Positions 10,821 to 23,655 of a DNA stretch of 64,000 nucleotides are shown piece by piece. The translations under genes and the position numbers were made by a program. Below the pieces are notes generated by a model. The model did no database searches. It was not told the origin of the DNA and saw only the letters and a list, made by a program, of their open reading frames with translations. Source of the DNA: Salvelinus alpinus (lineage: Eukaryota; Chordata; Actinopteri; Salmoniformes; Salmonidae); contig NC_092098.1 in NCBI RefSeq assembly GCF_045679555.1, forward strand, positions 22,102,038 to 22,166,037, written 5' to 3'. The stretch's first letter is position 1, and every line of letters starts with the position of its first letter.

Positions 10821-12690
10821 GGATAAGGCTGCAGGGAGAGGGGTTCTGAGGAACTAGAGCTGGAGTCACAACCTGAAGGACACCCAGGCCCCTTACGGAA
10901 CAGGAGACAATTCTGATGTCAGTAAGATATAACAACACAACCTTCTACGGTCAATATGGGACCTAGCCAGAAACAGATAGGACATTACTGTCTATGATGG
11001 ACCATTTGAATTGGGGTAGAAGTCAGGCCAACCTTCAGGCTCCATAGACCGAGGTAGACTGGGAGGCTGTTTACAGAAGGATGGGGTAACTGTCCTCATC
11101 TAGAAGCTTACCTTAAATAAGACATCTCAGTTTGAACACACCTTCCTTCCTTTACGTTCTACTTTCCTTAGATCCTCATGTTGATCACTGATCTGACCTC
11201 ATTGAAGCAACATGGAAGGAATTGAAGCAAATGTGGCAATCGATCCATCACCCACTCAGTTCCGTTAGATCAGTCATTACTCAAAGCAAGGTAAGAACAA
11301 AGGACACATTTTTCTAAGCATTCCAACAGGGCTTATGTGCTGTGTCCTCTAGCTCACTTTCATCTGAAGCCCTGGGGTTGAAAGGATGGGAGGGTGCAAA
11401 GATGGGAAGCGAGGGAGGAGGAGGTGGGATGACATGGTGAGAGGTGCTTGTGTTTCTGCCCCAGTAGGTAAGTTTCAATATTTATAATATTAAATATTAA
11501 TCTGTGTGGCAGATTGGAGGCTTCCCACAAATCGATGGCTATGTTAGGACCCACTGGACCGATTGGCTGAATAACGGCATGACCGACTTTAACCATGCAC
11601 TATGAAAAGACCAGCTGGGTCAGAAAACCCTCATGGGAGACACACAACTGCTAAAAAATGTGGGTTAGAATCAAATACTATTTTCCCTGTGTAATCAGTG
11701 TCCCAATTCATAACAACAAAAAATTTAAGTTTAATGTCATTTCATTTGGGTTTTCAAATGCATCCAGTCACGCAAATTCCTCTGTATGCCTTGTCTCTCC
11801 GTCTATCAGCCCAAATATTTGTCTGTGAGGTCAGATGTGTAGAGGTCAGTCAGTTTCCTTGGCAGAGTCCCTCAGGGAAGCTGATCCTCTTATCCACCTT
11901 TATTAATGACTGATTGACAGGATTTTGTGCCGTAATCCAGTCGGCAGGTCTTTGGTGATAAAGTTTACCCCCCTCCTCTACTCCGTGTGTGTGTGTGTGG
12001 GGGGGGGACCTCTGGTAGTGTGCCCCATGTCACCAATGAATGTAATTTAGGCTAATTGAATTGAAATCCCTTGTCCATCAACATTTACACAAATCTCCTT
12101 AGCGCCGCCAAAAATGAACAACATACACTAAACCACTCAGATCACACCTCACGGAATGCAGCATGTCACCGTTCCATTTGGATCAAACCCATTGTTCAAA
12201 TCTTCGCACGTCAACACAATAACAGTGATTATACGCTGTGTCCCACCTCTATCTACCCTCCTTCCCTGTGTGTGTGTGTCTGTGTCCAAATTAATTGCCC
12301 AGCCTTTCTCTATGGTGTGCTACAGAGCCTCAGGGGTTTCAATCACTGCAAGGAGCCTCAAGGGAGTAATAACGCCAGCACAACGCATGTCAACCACACT
12401 TCTCTACACTATGTCAATGACGCAGACATGCATAGTATACACACATTTACAAAACAATCTATTTAGCTCTCTAAACCAGGGAGTGAAAAACCAACTGGGT
12501 TGTTGGCTAATCCTCTGACACTCATAAAAGCTTGCAAACTTGCCCAGTGGCGGTAAATGCTCTTTTCTTCCTCCCCTCGCTTCTTCGCTCTTATTTTAAT
12601 TAAAACTTTTAATCTAGCCTGGGCCTGGGCTCTGGAGGCCTGTTAAAATCTTAAGTAAAGCATTCTCTTTCTGGTACTGGCTGGCTTGGG
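10821..12690. other. Intronic sequence without recognised features
   Basis: Only short spurious frames and a small TG run (about 11,985-12,000) are visible. No repeat family was recognised. Confidence 0.5.
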
Positions 12691-14060
12691 ATGGGGCTGG
12701 GGTGATACGGCTGAGGCTAGGTCTAGAGAGATGGGGCTGGGGTGATACGGCTGAGGCTAGGTCTAGAGAGATGGGGCTGGGGTGATACGGCTGAGGCTAG
12801 ATCTAGAGAGATGGGGCTGGGGTGATACGGCTGAGGCTAGGTCTAGAGAGATGGGGCTGGGGTGATACGGCTGAGGCTAGATCTAGAGAGATGGGGCTGG
12901 GGTGATACGGCTGAGGCTAGGTCTAGAGAGATGGGGCTGGGGTGATACGGCTGAGGCTAGGTCTAGAGAGATGGGGCTGGGGTGATACGGCTGAGGCTAG
13001 ATCTAGAGAGATGGGGCTGGGGTGATACGGCTGAGGCTAGGTCTAGAGAGATGGGGCTGGGGTGATACGGCTGAGGCTAGATCTAGAGAGATGGGGCTGG
13101 GGTGATACGGCTGAGGCTAGATCTAGAGAGATGGGGCTGGGGTGATACGGCTGAGGCTAGATCTAGAGAGATGGGGCTGGGGTGATACGGCTGAGGCTAG
13201 GTCTAGAGAGATGGGGCTGGGGTGATACGGCTGAGGCTAGGTCTAGAGAGATGGGGCTGGGGTGATACGGCTGAGGCTAGGTCTAGAGAGATGGGGCTGG
13301 GGTGATACGGCTGAGGCTAGGTCTAGAGAGATGGGGCTGGGGTGATACGGCTGAGGCTAGGTCTAGAGAGATGGGGCTGGGGTGATACGGCTGAGGCTAG
13401 GTCTAGAGAGATGGGGCTGGGGTGATACGGCTGAGGCTAGATCTAGAGAGATGGGGCTGGGGTGATACGGCTGAGGCTAGGTCTAGAGAGATGGGGCTGG
13501 GGTGATACGGCTGAGGCTAGGTCTAGAGAGATGGGGCTGGGGTGATACGGCTGAGGCTAGGTCTAGAGAGATGGGGCTGGGGTGATACGGCTGAGGCTAG
13601 GTCTAGAGAGATGGGGCTGGGGTGATACGGCTGAGGCTAGATCTAGAGAGATGGGGCTGGGGTGATACGGCTGAGGCTAGGTCTAGAGAGATGGGGCTGG
13701 GGTGATACGGCTGAGGCTAGGTCTAGAGAGATGGGGCTGGGGTGATACGGCTGAGGCTAGGTCTAGAGAGATGGGGCTGGGGTGATACGGCTGAGGCTAG
13801 GTCTAGAGAGATGGGGCTGGGGTGATACGGCTGAGGCTAGGTCTAGAGAGATGGGGCTGGGGTGATACGGCTGAGGCTAGGTCTAGAGAGATGGGGCTGG
13901 GGTGATACGGCTGAGGCTAGATCTAGAGAGATGGGGCTGGGGTGATACGGCTGAGGCTAGGTCTAGAGAGATGGGGCTGGGGTGATACGGCTGAGGCTAG
14001 GTCTAGAGAGATGGGGCTGGGGTGATACGGCTGAGGCTAGGTCTAGAGAGATGGGGCTGG
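12691..14060. repeat. 40-bp minisatellite, 34 full copies
   Basis: The 40-bp unit starts ATGGGGCTGGGGTGATACGG and ends in CTAGGTCTAGAGAG. It repeats 34 times with a 10-bp partial unit at the end. By eye, every copy is identical except for one G/A site at unit position 31. Copies 3, 5, 8, 10, 11, 12, 19, 24 and 31 carry A, which creates an AGATCT site; the other 25 carry G. All carry TCTAGA. Because 40 is not a multiple of 3 and the unit contains TAG, no frame stays open through it. It lies in SIAH2 intron 1. Confidence 0.98.
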
Positions 14061-16321
14061 GTTCCTGCCAGAAGGAGACGGGCCAGGCCTGTGGAGAGGC
14101 ACACAGACCAGCCCAGCCGCTGGCTGCTGAATTATTGAACAACTTCCACATTTAAGTTGCACATCATCTGCAATGAGCTTGTCCAGTGAGGGGAGCTTCT
14201 GGGGAGGAGTTGTGTTGTTTCACCTCCAACCAAAACATATGCTCTTAACCGTATCACTCTGCTCTGAAAATGTAAATGTTCTGAAATTCTGTCAGCTTCG
14301 TTACTGATGGTGTTTTTTTTTACAGCTTTTGACATTATATTTTACTGACAAAAACAAGCTGGACAGTGGTTTTTATTTATTTAATTTAACTAGACAAGTA
14401 AGAGGAAAGTAACACATGTAACCATCTCACATTTGGGTAAACGATCAAATAAAGTACCCAGATGTGTGACCATTAACTTTGAGGGCCTTGCATGAACTCC
14501 GCCTAGATAATCTATTTTCTGACAACCTCCTGCAGAAGCAGTCAAACTCTGCCAAGCAACCAACCATCTCCTTTCAGCTGAGACACAGCTTCTCTCCCAC
14601 CACTACCTCCTCCAGAGAGAGGACCAATGCAAAGTACACAAACTACCTCACTGGCAGTGCAGGAGTGGAACATTCAGGCCTGTTCTCACAGTTAAAAGTA
14701 GTTCGCTACAGTGAATTATTGAACAGCTTCTCAGACACCGTTTGCCTGGGCAATTTCCTCACTGCTGTGCCTGAAGAGAGAGAGGCTACACTCACACTGG
14801 CTAACTGACTATTCTACTTTAAGCCAAAAAGGGCCCCCTGGCTGGGTTGGTATCGACTGGCTGAGGCACATTGGAAGCTCTCCTTCTGAGGTAGAGAGAC
14901 TGTCTTGCCCTCCCTCCAGGATTTGTTCCATCAGGCCTTTTGTTGTGTTGCAGCAGAAAAGGCCCATGAGACTGCAGACTCATCAGCCCTGCTAAATGGC
15001 TATTCTTAAAAAATAAAAAAGGAGAGCCGCACACTCTAGAAGCTCAGATGCAATCATTTTGTAACCAACATTGGTTATAACATTTGGCTGAGAGACCACC
15101 TGGTCCTGAGACTACAGGCTACCTGGGTTAATGGGTCTCTAACCTGATGAAAGACTTTACAGGTCAGTCAATTAGACAGAGACAGTCTGGGATAACAGCC
15201 TTGGAGTAGTGTGCTTTAGTGCCATTTTAGTCGTTGTGCTTTACAAATTAAAAACACAACTAGGCTATTTCTTTCATATTGATGTTGCCATAGCAGAATG
15301 GAGAAAATGAGAGGGGTGTGGGACGGTCATATGGATACTGCAATGAAGGGGAGTTGTTTGTGTGGATCCCCTGAGACAGAGCCCTGAGGAGGAGCGATGG
15401 TAAAGTTAGTGCTGAGGGAACTTAACCGCCTCCACACTCAAGACACAAACCCTGCTAGTCTCGCTCTCTCTCTCTCTCTCTCTCCATGTCTCTCTTGAAT
15501 GTACCAGGAGAGAGAGGGAAAATAATGGTCAAAAGGGAGATGAGAAAAGATGGATTGAGTAAGCAAATAAAGGAGAGATGTGGCAGAGAGAGAAGTGTGA
15601 GGAGGATGGCAAAAGAGAGAGGGGTGGAGAGAAAAACAGAGAGGTGAGAGACAGGAAGAGGATGCAGTGGGAGACCGGGAGTAAAACAGGAAGGGCAAAA
15701 ATAAAAACCGTAATGAACAGCAGAGGAAAAGCGAGAAGCGGGTGAGTAATAAAAAGTGAGTGAGAAAAAGAGCAGGTGTTGGTCCTCTCCTCTTCTCTTC
15801 CTCTAGTTCCAGTAACAGGCAGTGACCTCAGGCTGAACAGAGTACCCAGAGGCTCATGTGTCCCGAAAAACCATCCAGCTGCCAGGCCACGGGTATTACG
15901 TTACCCTCTCGGCCAGGGAATGGGTCACAGAGGGCCCTCTGCATCCTCTCAATCATTCCCTCCCTCCCCCGAACCCCAGCACACAGCCTCTACACCTCTC
16001 CATTCCTCTGCCCACACTAGGATCAATAGCAATCTGGCTAAAAGTTTGGGATGAGATTGGCCAGCAGTGAGATTCTAGTAATTGAGTTAGAGGCATCAAA
16101 TGTCTCGGCTAGAACACCAGTAACGATCCATTCCCTCTTGTTCTTCCCTCTCGCACACTCTTTCCCTGGCTGCAATAGCATTTCTCAAAATGAAAGATAT
16201 AGCAACATTCTCTTGATGCCATGAGAGGAGAACCCTTGGGCCTCCATAATAATATAGTTAAATAGCCCTTTCATACCTCTTCTGAGAATAGCCTTTTCAC
16301 TCCCCATTTCATCTTGCTCGT
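14061..16321. other. Intronic sequence, mostly unique
   Basis: No coding domain or transposon was recognised. There is a CT microsatellite at about 15,463-15,483, followed by a GA-rich stretch to about 15,770. Confidence 0.5.
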
Positions 16322-16459
16322 GACTGACTGGGTTCGAACCAGACTGTCACAAAGCTGTGTTAGTCCACTTACCTACAGCCTATAGGGATAAGTTCAGGAA
16401 GTTCATGTAAAGGACGACACGCTGCTTGCTTAATCAGTACCGCTTCCCCTGATTCATGT
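16322..16459. repeat. tRNA-like dispersed repeat (copies also near 18,240 and 18,740)
   Basis: It contains CTGGGTTCGAACCAG, a TΨC-arm-like palindrome. Its flanking motifs recur at 18,241-18,480 and, inverted, at about 18,730-18,840. The shared blocks include GTGTTAGTCCACTTA and TCCCCTGATTCAT. The family and its boundaries are not known to me. It could be an old tRNA-derived SINE. Confidence 0.4.
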
Positions 16460-17535
16460 TCAAGTTGTATTAGTCGTATGTACAGGATACACATGGTATT
16501 CACCGTCCAACAAAATGCTTACTTGTAGGTTCCTTTTCGACTATGCAACAACAAATATGAACATAAAGTAAATGGCTCAGAACAACCTCAATTCATCAGG
16601 GCATGGACTCAAGGTGTCGAAGTGTTCCACAGGGATGCTGGCCCATGTTAACTCCAATGCGTCCCACAGTTGTGTCAAGTTGGCTGGATGTCCTTTGGGT
16701 AGTGGAACATTCTTGATACACACGGGAAACTGTTGAGCGTGAACAACCCAGCAGCATTTCAGTAGGCACACATACACAATCCATGTCGCAATTGTCTCAA
16801 GGCTTAAAAATCCTTCTTTAACCTGTCTCCTCCCCTTCATCTGGTTAAATCCACTTCAATAAGTGACATCAACAAGGGTTCATAGCTTTCATCTGATCAG
16901 TCTATGTCATGGAAAGAGCAGTTGTTCTTAATGTTTTGTATACTCAGGGTGTATATCTGTGTGGGTGTGAGTGAGTGGATGTGTGCTAAGGTGTGGAGAC
17001 TCAGTGCAGGTTGTCAGCCCAGTTCAAGTGTTCAGTAGTCTGACGGCTTGTAGACAGAAACTGTCTCTGAGCTTGTTGGTATCAGACCACATCCGATGGT
17101 AAGAGAGTGAACAGTGAACAGCTCGTGGCTGGGGTGTGTTGTCCTTCATGATGCTGCGGACCTTCATCAGGCACATTTTTGAGTAATGTCCTGGATGGGT
17201 GGGAGCACGGTCCCAGTAATGTACTGGGGAGTCTTCACCACCCGCTCGAGTCCGTGTGGAGGAGGTGTTGTTGCCAATCCTCACAGCCTGTGGTCTGCCC
17301 ATCAGGAAGTCCAGGACCCAGTTGCAGAGGGTGGTGTCCAGACCCAGGGCTCTGAGCTTGGTGTCGAGCTTGGAGGGAACAATAGTGTTGAATGCTAAAC
17401 TGTAGCCAATGAACAGCCTTCTCACATAGGTGTTCCTCTTGTCCAGATGTGCTACGGCCGTGTGAATAGCGATGGAAATGGCAGATCTGTTGGCGCGGTA
17501 GGCAAATTGGAGTGGGTCCAGTGTGCATGTGATTC
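16460..17535 (-). mobile_element. L2/RSg-1-type LINE fragment split by a Tc1 remnant
   Basis: The 3' tail at 16,460-16,577 is the same as that at 9,803. After a Tc1 insertion, minus-strand reverse transcriptase and C-terminal remnants continue at 17,024-17,528, for example [20 protein letters not shown]. Several frame breaks are present. Confidence 0.75.
16578..16948 (-). mobile_element. Truncated Tc1-like element
   Basis: On the minus strand it begins with the terminus CTGAGTATACAAAACATTAAG. It then encodes fragments of a transposase, including a helix-turn-helix-like [18 protein letters not shown]. It ends abruptly in GGTTGTTCTGAG without the second terminus. It lies between two parts of one L2 LINE. 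Confidence 0.65.
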
Positions 17536-20500
17536 AGCTCATACCGAGACTCAAATGGGGCATCATATTGGTGTTAGCTTTCGGCCGTGTTTGAGAAGTC
17601 AAAGCACTTAGGGTTCGTTATTTGTACAGCTGCCACCATCTTGATTTCCTTGTGTTTTTTCACCTCTCCTCTTCCCCTTTTCTCCAAGCAGAGCAGGCAG
17701 GCCCTAGCCTAGCAACTACAGACTTCACACAGGTCTCTCAAGGGCTCTCATTCAGGTTTGCTTATAAATGTCTAAACTCACCAAAAATGACATTCGGTAG
17801 CTCCTAACTATACATGTATAATTTTATGAGCTGGATTGCCTGTCTCAGCAATTTCTTTATTTTCGTTTGCGCTCGTTATCATATTTAGCTAGCAGCCTCC
17901 ATTGAAATTCGATATTACTTGTGCTCATTTTGTCAGCATTCTGGGCAATAGAATTCTGGACTTTTCTTTGTATTTTTGGGCGCCCCCTTGTGTACTAAGC
18001 TGGTAATACCGTTTATCCCAGTATGAGAGAAGGACGGTATGATGATATGAAAATCTAGATACCACCCAACCATAGTTATAACCCACCGTGCTACTGAAAA
18101 AGGCCTTTTACTATTGTGCAAGGGACAACACTTCAGGCTGATTAATGAGTTTCACAGATTCCCATATGCTACATTCACCACCTAAACTCGCTCCACAGAA
18201 AACCCAGTGGTTGAACCAGCGCAACTGTACATCTGAGTCCAGGGGCACCATTGTAAAGGACATCACACTGCCTGCTTAGCAAGTACTGCTTTCCCCTGAT
18301 TCATCTCATATTGACACTCAACCGCAGGACTTCTGCCTCAAACACACGTGACCATGTAACAGCTGGTTTGGTGACCATGCTTTTGTGATAAGTAACTTGT
18401 CGGAGACCTGAAAAGTTGAATTGTCTGAAGCACAGGAGACCTGGGTTAGAACCCAATCAGTCAAGCTAACACGTTTTTAGGTCTCAGGCAAGGTTGCTCA
18501 TCACATGCATGGATCACCAAACCACCTCTGTTGCCCTCTCATTAAATGGGGTCCACAGATCATTCTGCTTCTGTTTGCAAAATAAAGTGCTGTTGTTGTA
18601 CAGTAAGCCTGATTTGGAACCCAGTCAGATATATTGGTGCCATGATATCTGAGTATGAGGTCAAAGGGGGTGAAATGTAACTGAAGTGGTTTGATGAACC
18701 ACGCTCTTTTGATGAGTAACCTTGCTGTAGACTTGAAGAGTTGTGTTAGGGATTAGTTCAGGAAGCTATGGGTTAAGTGGGCTAACACAGTCTTGTGACA
18801 GGCAGGAGACCCAGTTCGAACCCAGTAGGTCACAATAGCAAGATTACATTGGGAGTGGAAAGGCTATCCTTAGAAGGGCTAAACTGTCAGGAATATTCAA
18901 CAGTATTCTTATGTGGGCCAAATTGTTTTTATTTTGTGTTACTCCCTTCCAATGCGGCATGTGATCATCTTAGAGGGAACAGATATTTCAGAGACTCTTA
19001 GCTTTCAGGAATGGGATCATCATAGTTTATAGCCAAAATGGTTCAAATGCTAGAAAATAAATTCAACATTTCACAAGAAGCTTCTGTTTACCACAGTAAG
19101 TATTTAATTATATTGGTCCTCCTCTACATTCCCTGGCTATGAAAGTACCAGGATGTTGTCTGTGGTTTTGAATCTGAATTTAGAGAACCAGATTTAAAAA
19201 CTGAATCTGAATGCATCTGAGAAGTTGAATATATGAAACGTTGATGAACTTGAAATTATAGTTTGCAAACTTGATAGACAATGAATGCAATATATACAAT
19301 TTTGAAACAGAATATACAAATATCTAACTTAAATATTCGATTTTAAAACTAAATGCAATATTCACTCAATTCAGATTTCAAATCATGAAATACAAGGTAC
19401 ATTTATTAATACAATTATTACATGTGTGCGTTACAAACAAAACAAATACTAAAAAGTGAATACAAATTCAAAATTATGGAATTGAAATACAATATCTGTT
19501 GGCACTCAAATCGCTCCATACGAGGCCCCTTATGACAAGACTCACACAAAATTTCACAAAAGAATGCAGAACCCTCTGAGGGTACAGAAAGACTAGGTTC
19601 ATCAATGATTTATTATTATTATTGCAGTATCTAGTTTATCTAATGTGTGGTGTAAAAAGACTAGGTTTAAACTGTCTGAAAGATTGCTGAGTAAATGAAG
19701 GTACTCACCGTGCTCCCATGTTGCGGTTTGGTGAGGCAGACGGGTCGATTCATTCCCCCCACCCCAACCTCTGACCCCGGCCCAGCCCCTGCACTGACCC
19801 CTGCACTGACCCCGTGTTGGCGTTGCCACCCTAGCAGGCAGCGCCACTGAGCCAGCTCCCTTAGGAGAGGCAGGCAGGACGCTGGGCACAACATGACGTG
19901 TGAGAGAATGGACACACACACACCGTCTTGACACACTGTCCAACACACACTCTATCCCTCAACCAATTTCACACACCACTGAGTCTTTACTATACCCCTC
20001 ACAATACCTATCAATGGCCGTACTCTTGCTTTACAAGCGGATCCAATCTCAATCTCAATGCCTGTCTTCCAAAGTCCTGCTGAATTCACTCTCAAATAGC
20101 TTAGAGGCTATATCCGTCTGCACTCCAAGGATAGAATACCTTTCCTCTCAACCATAAGCCAGGTATGAGAAACAAGGGGCTCCACAGCTGGCTACAAAAA
20201 GCAAACCAGAGTCTCAGTCCCGAAAAGCACACTGCTGTAATGGAATGGCAGCCCTAGGTGTAAGGAGAGCTGCCTGCCTGCCTGCCTAACAGACTCACTG
20301 CTCTAATGCTGCATGTAATGACTGAAATCAAAGGAGTGATAAGTCCATAACTCTCCTGTATGTGATAGTATGTGTGAATGAATGGTCTGTGTCCGGTCCA
20401 CAGTGACACTACATCTAGCACTAATGCTGCCACCTGCCAAGCTCAGCTCACACATGCATTGTGCCTCTGGCTGACACAGACCACACTGAATCAGACCGTT

Positions 20501-21340
20501 GTTTCTGTCCCGCCAGGCAACCGAAACAAACCCACCAGGAGCCCCGAGCTTCTCCACTGTGGAGGAATTCAGAGTCTGATGCTCAGAACACAGCAGCCCA
20601 GCTGAACTCACCGTCCGTCCCCTACGCAGAGAGAACATTAATTACCAGCATTGTCTCCTCCACTACAGCGCTGTGACCTCACTTACAGTATGGCTTCAGC
20701 CTGACTCATAGACACATGCCGTATCAGCCACACAGCTAAAGACTAGCAAGCAGTAGAGGAGAAGATAAACAGACCAATGCACATGGAGGGTAACAACTCT
20801 CTCTTTCACTTGTTCCCGCTCCCTCCTTTCCTGGCGGTCTCCTGCAGCAGTCAAATGCAAACAGCATGCAATCTACCTTATGACAGCTACTCCTCGATGG
20901 CTTACTGACCTAAACACACAACCAACAGCAGAATAGTGGATGTCTACATACACACACCAAAAGCTCCTACCGAATCACCAGCAGCCAGACAGAGCGATCC
21001 CTGCATAGCACACACAAGCACACGGACGCACTCTCGCTCTCTCTCTGCTGCGCTGCTCTCTCCTCCTCTCAGCTCTGCGCGGTGACAGAAAAGCCAGAGC
21101 AGCTGCCACGCAAAAACATCCCTCCGCCGAACATCTGCAGCACACACACAAGAATGGAGTGGGCGGGGAGACAGAGCCTGTCTGTGTGGGGAGGTGTTTC
21201 ACAGCCAAGAGCAACAATCTCCCGAGCCCCTCCTCTCATGTTTTTCTTTTTCCCGCATCTGTCTTTCCCCTAAAGGACAGACTGTTGGGACTCCAGGCAA
21301 AACTCACCATCATCTGCCCCTTTCTTCATGTCTCTCTCAT
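17536..21340. other. Intronic sequence with old dispersed repeats, no gene recognised
   Basis: At 17,880-18,075 a segment with CCCCCTTGTGTACTAAGCTGGTAATACC recurs at 26,200-26,365 (an unclassified MITE-like repeat). 18,241-18,840 holds tRNA-like repeat copies. 19,040-19,500 is AT-rich. 20,990-21,260 is locally GC-rich and is discussed as a possible alternative first exon. No coding domain is seen. Confidence 0.45.
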
Positions 21341-21621
21341 GGGTCGTTCCACTTCAAAAAGCACAAGAAAGAGGATTTCGACACCCACCAACAGATAAGA
21401 TTAGCATTCCTGAAACATTGTTTTATTCAAATATAATTTGATCTCTGAAAATTTAAACTAATTGATTACACCCAAATTGGCCATATAAATGTATAGGATT
21501 AATATAATATTCAATAAATATAGTACCTAAACATCCGATTTGGACCAAACTTTTTTCTAACAATGAGTTAGGCATGAGGAATCTAAAGAAATGCCAATCA
21601 CACCCCAACAACGAGTATATA

Positions 21622-23079
21622 CACTGAACAAAAATATAACCACAATATGTAAAGTGCCCCATGTTTCATGAGCTGAAATATAAGACCCCAGAAATGTTCC
21701 ATACGCACAAAAAAGGTATTTCTCTCAAACTTTGTGCACAAATGTGTTTATACCCATTAGTGCGCATTTCTCCTTTGCCAAGATAATCCATCCACCGGAC
21801 AGGTGCATATCAAGAAGCGGATTAAACAGCATGCTAATTACACAGGAGCACCTTGTGCTGGGGACAATAAAAGGTCACTCTAAAATGTGCAGTTCTGTCA
21901 CACAATGCCACAGATGTCTCGTGTTTTGAGGGAGCATGCAATTGGCATGCTGACTGCAGGAATGTCCACCAGAGCTGTTGCCAGAGAATTGGATGTTAAT
22001 TTCTCTATCATAAGCCTCCTCCAATGTCGTTTTAGAGAATTTGGCAGTACTTCCAACCGGCCCACAACCACAGACCACGTGTAACCATGCCAGCCCAGGA
22101 CCTCCAGATCCGGCTTCTTCACCTGCGGGATCGTCTGAGACCAGCCACCGAACAGCTGATGAAACTGTGGGTTTGCACAATCGAAGAATTTCTGCACAAA
22201 CTGTCAGAAACCGTCTCAGTGTAGCTCATCTGTGTGCTTGTCATCCTCACCAGCGCGTTGACCCGACTGCAGTTTGGCCACATAACCGAATTCAGTGGAC
22301 AAATTATCACCTTCGATGGCCACTGGCACGCTGGAGAAGTGTGCTCTTCAAGGATGAATCCCGGTTTCAACTGTACCTGACAGATGGCAGACAGTGTGTA
22401 TGGCGCCGTGTGGGCAAGTGGTTGGCTGATGTCAACGTTATGTTGGCGGTGGGGTTATGGTATGGGCAGGCATAAGCTACGGACAACGAACACAATTGCA
22501 TCTTAGCAATTTGAATAGAGATACCATGAAGAGATCCACACTGTTGTGCCATTCATCCACCACCATCACCTCATGTTTCAGCATGATAATGCATGGCCCC
22601 ATGTCACAAGGATCTGTACACAATTCCTGGATGCTGAAAATGTCCCAGTTCTTCCATGGCCTCCATACTCACTGCATACATTTCACTCATTGAGCATGTT
22701 TGGGATGCTCTAGATCGACGTCTACGACAGCGTGTTCTTGTTGCCGTCAATGTCCAGCACCTTTGCACAGTCATTGAAGAGGAGTGGGACAACATTCCAC
22801 AGTCAACAGCCTGATCAACTCTATGCAAAGGAGATGTGTCGCACTGCATTAGGCAAATGGTGGTCACACCAGATACCGACTGCTTTTCTGATCCACGTCA
22901 CTACTTATTTTTTTAAGGTATCTGTGACCAACAGATGTATATCTGTATTCCCAGTCATGTGAAATCCATAGATTAGGGTCTAATGAATTATTTTTCAATT
23001 GACTGGTTTCCTTATATGAACTGTAACTCAGTAAAATCTTAGAAATTGTTGCATGTTGCTTTTCTATTTTTGTTCAGTG
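21622..23079 (+). mobile_element. Tc1-like transposon with decayed transposase
   Basis: It is a near full-length 1,458-bp copy. The inverted ends CACTGAACAAAAATATA and TTTTTGTTCAGTG are directly flanked by TA (21,620 and 23,080), the Tc1/mariner target. The plus strand encodes transposase fragments in several frames: the paired-like DNA-binding start (REHAIGMLTAGMSTRAVAREL) near 21,930, and a first catalytic region (LFKDESRF) near 22,350. Frameshifts and stops separate them, and the second catalytic region is out of frame near 22,580. The copy is a pseudogene. Confidence 0.92.
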
Positions 23080-23324
23080 TAGTTTCAGTTCTCTATGTCT
23101 GACAAGTAGTTTGGAGCTGCGGCTCGGAGTACTGTTTCTTTATCGTATGTAATGTATTCCCAGTGAATTTGATGTTGTTTTTCCCCAGTTCAGAGAAATT
23201 AGTCATTGAAGTTGTTAGGTTTATGTCCCATCCTACATCTTGATATTACCAGGTTCTAAACACTAGATGGTGCTGTTCCAGGGGATTTCTTTTTTAAAGC
23301 TCACCCCCCCACATCAATGTTAAG

Positions 23325-23655
23325 GGGTAATAGTTCACCCACATTACAAAATGACATACTGGTTTCCTTACCCTGTAAGCTGTCTATGGACAAGGTATGA
23401 TAGAAATCCATGCATTTGTGGCACAAATCCAAGTCAACTGTACTTACATTAGCGCTTTCATGCTTTATGTCCAAATCATCCTGAAGAATCTAATAATTGA
23501 TTGAGTAACTCAATTAGGTTACTTATAGATGATTTGGAAATGAACCACAGAAATGCTAACATAGGTACCATTGCTGTCATACCTTGTCCGTAAACTACTT
23601 ATAGGATAAGGAAACCAATGTCATTTCGTAATTTGTGTGAACTATTCATTTAACA
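23325..23655. mobile_element. Palindromic MITE within the fold-back element
   Basis: It begins TAGTTCACCCACATTAC and ends with the inverted GTAATTTGTGTGAACTATT. Most of the two halves can pair. A similar element lies at 35,485-35,915. It is bordered by a run of 16 G at 23,658-23,673. Confidence 0.65.

Noticed and set aside
12691-14060. CRISPR array or repeated coding domain
   Set aside because: Units are contiguous 40-mers without unique spacers in a vertebrate genome. The unit contains TAG and is not a multiple of 3, so it cannot encode a repeat protein.
19730-19830. Nuclear-receptor-type direct repeats (GGGTCA spaced by 6) on the minus strand
   Set aside because: The motif arises from one short local duplication (CCCCTGCACTGA), the spacing is unusual, and nothing nearby supports an enhancer.
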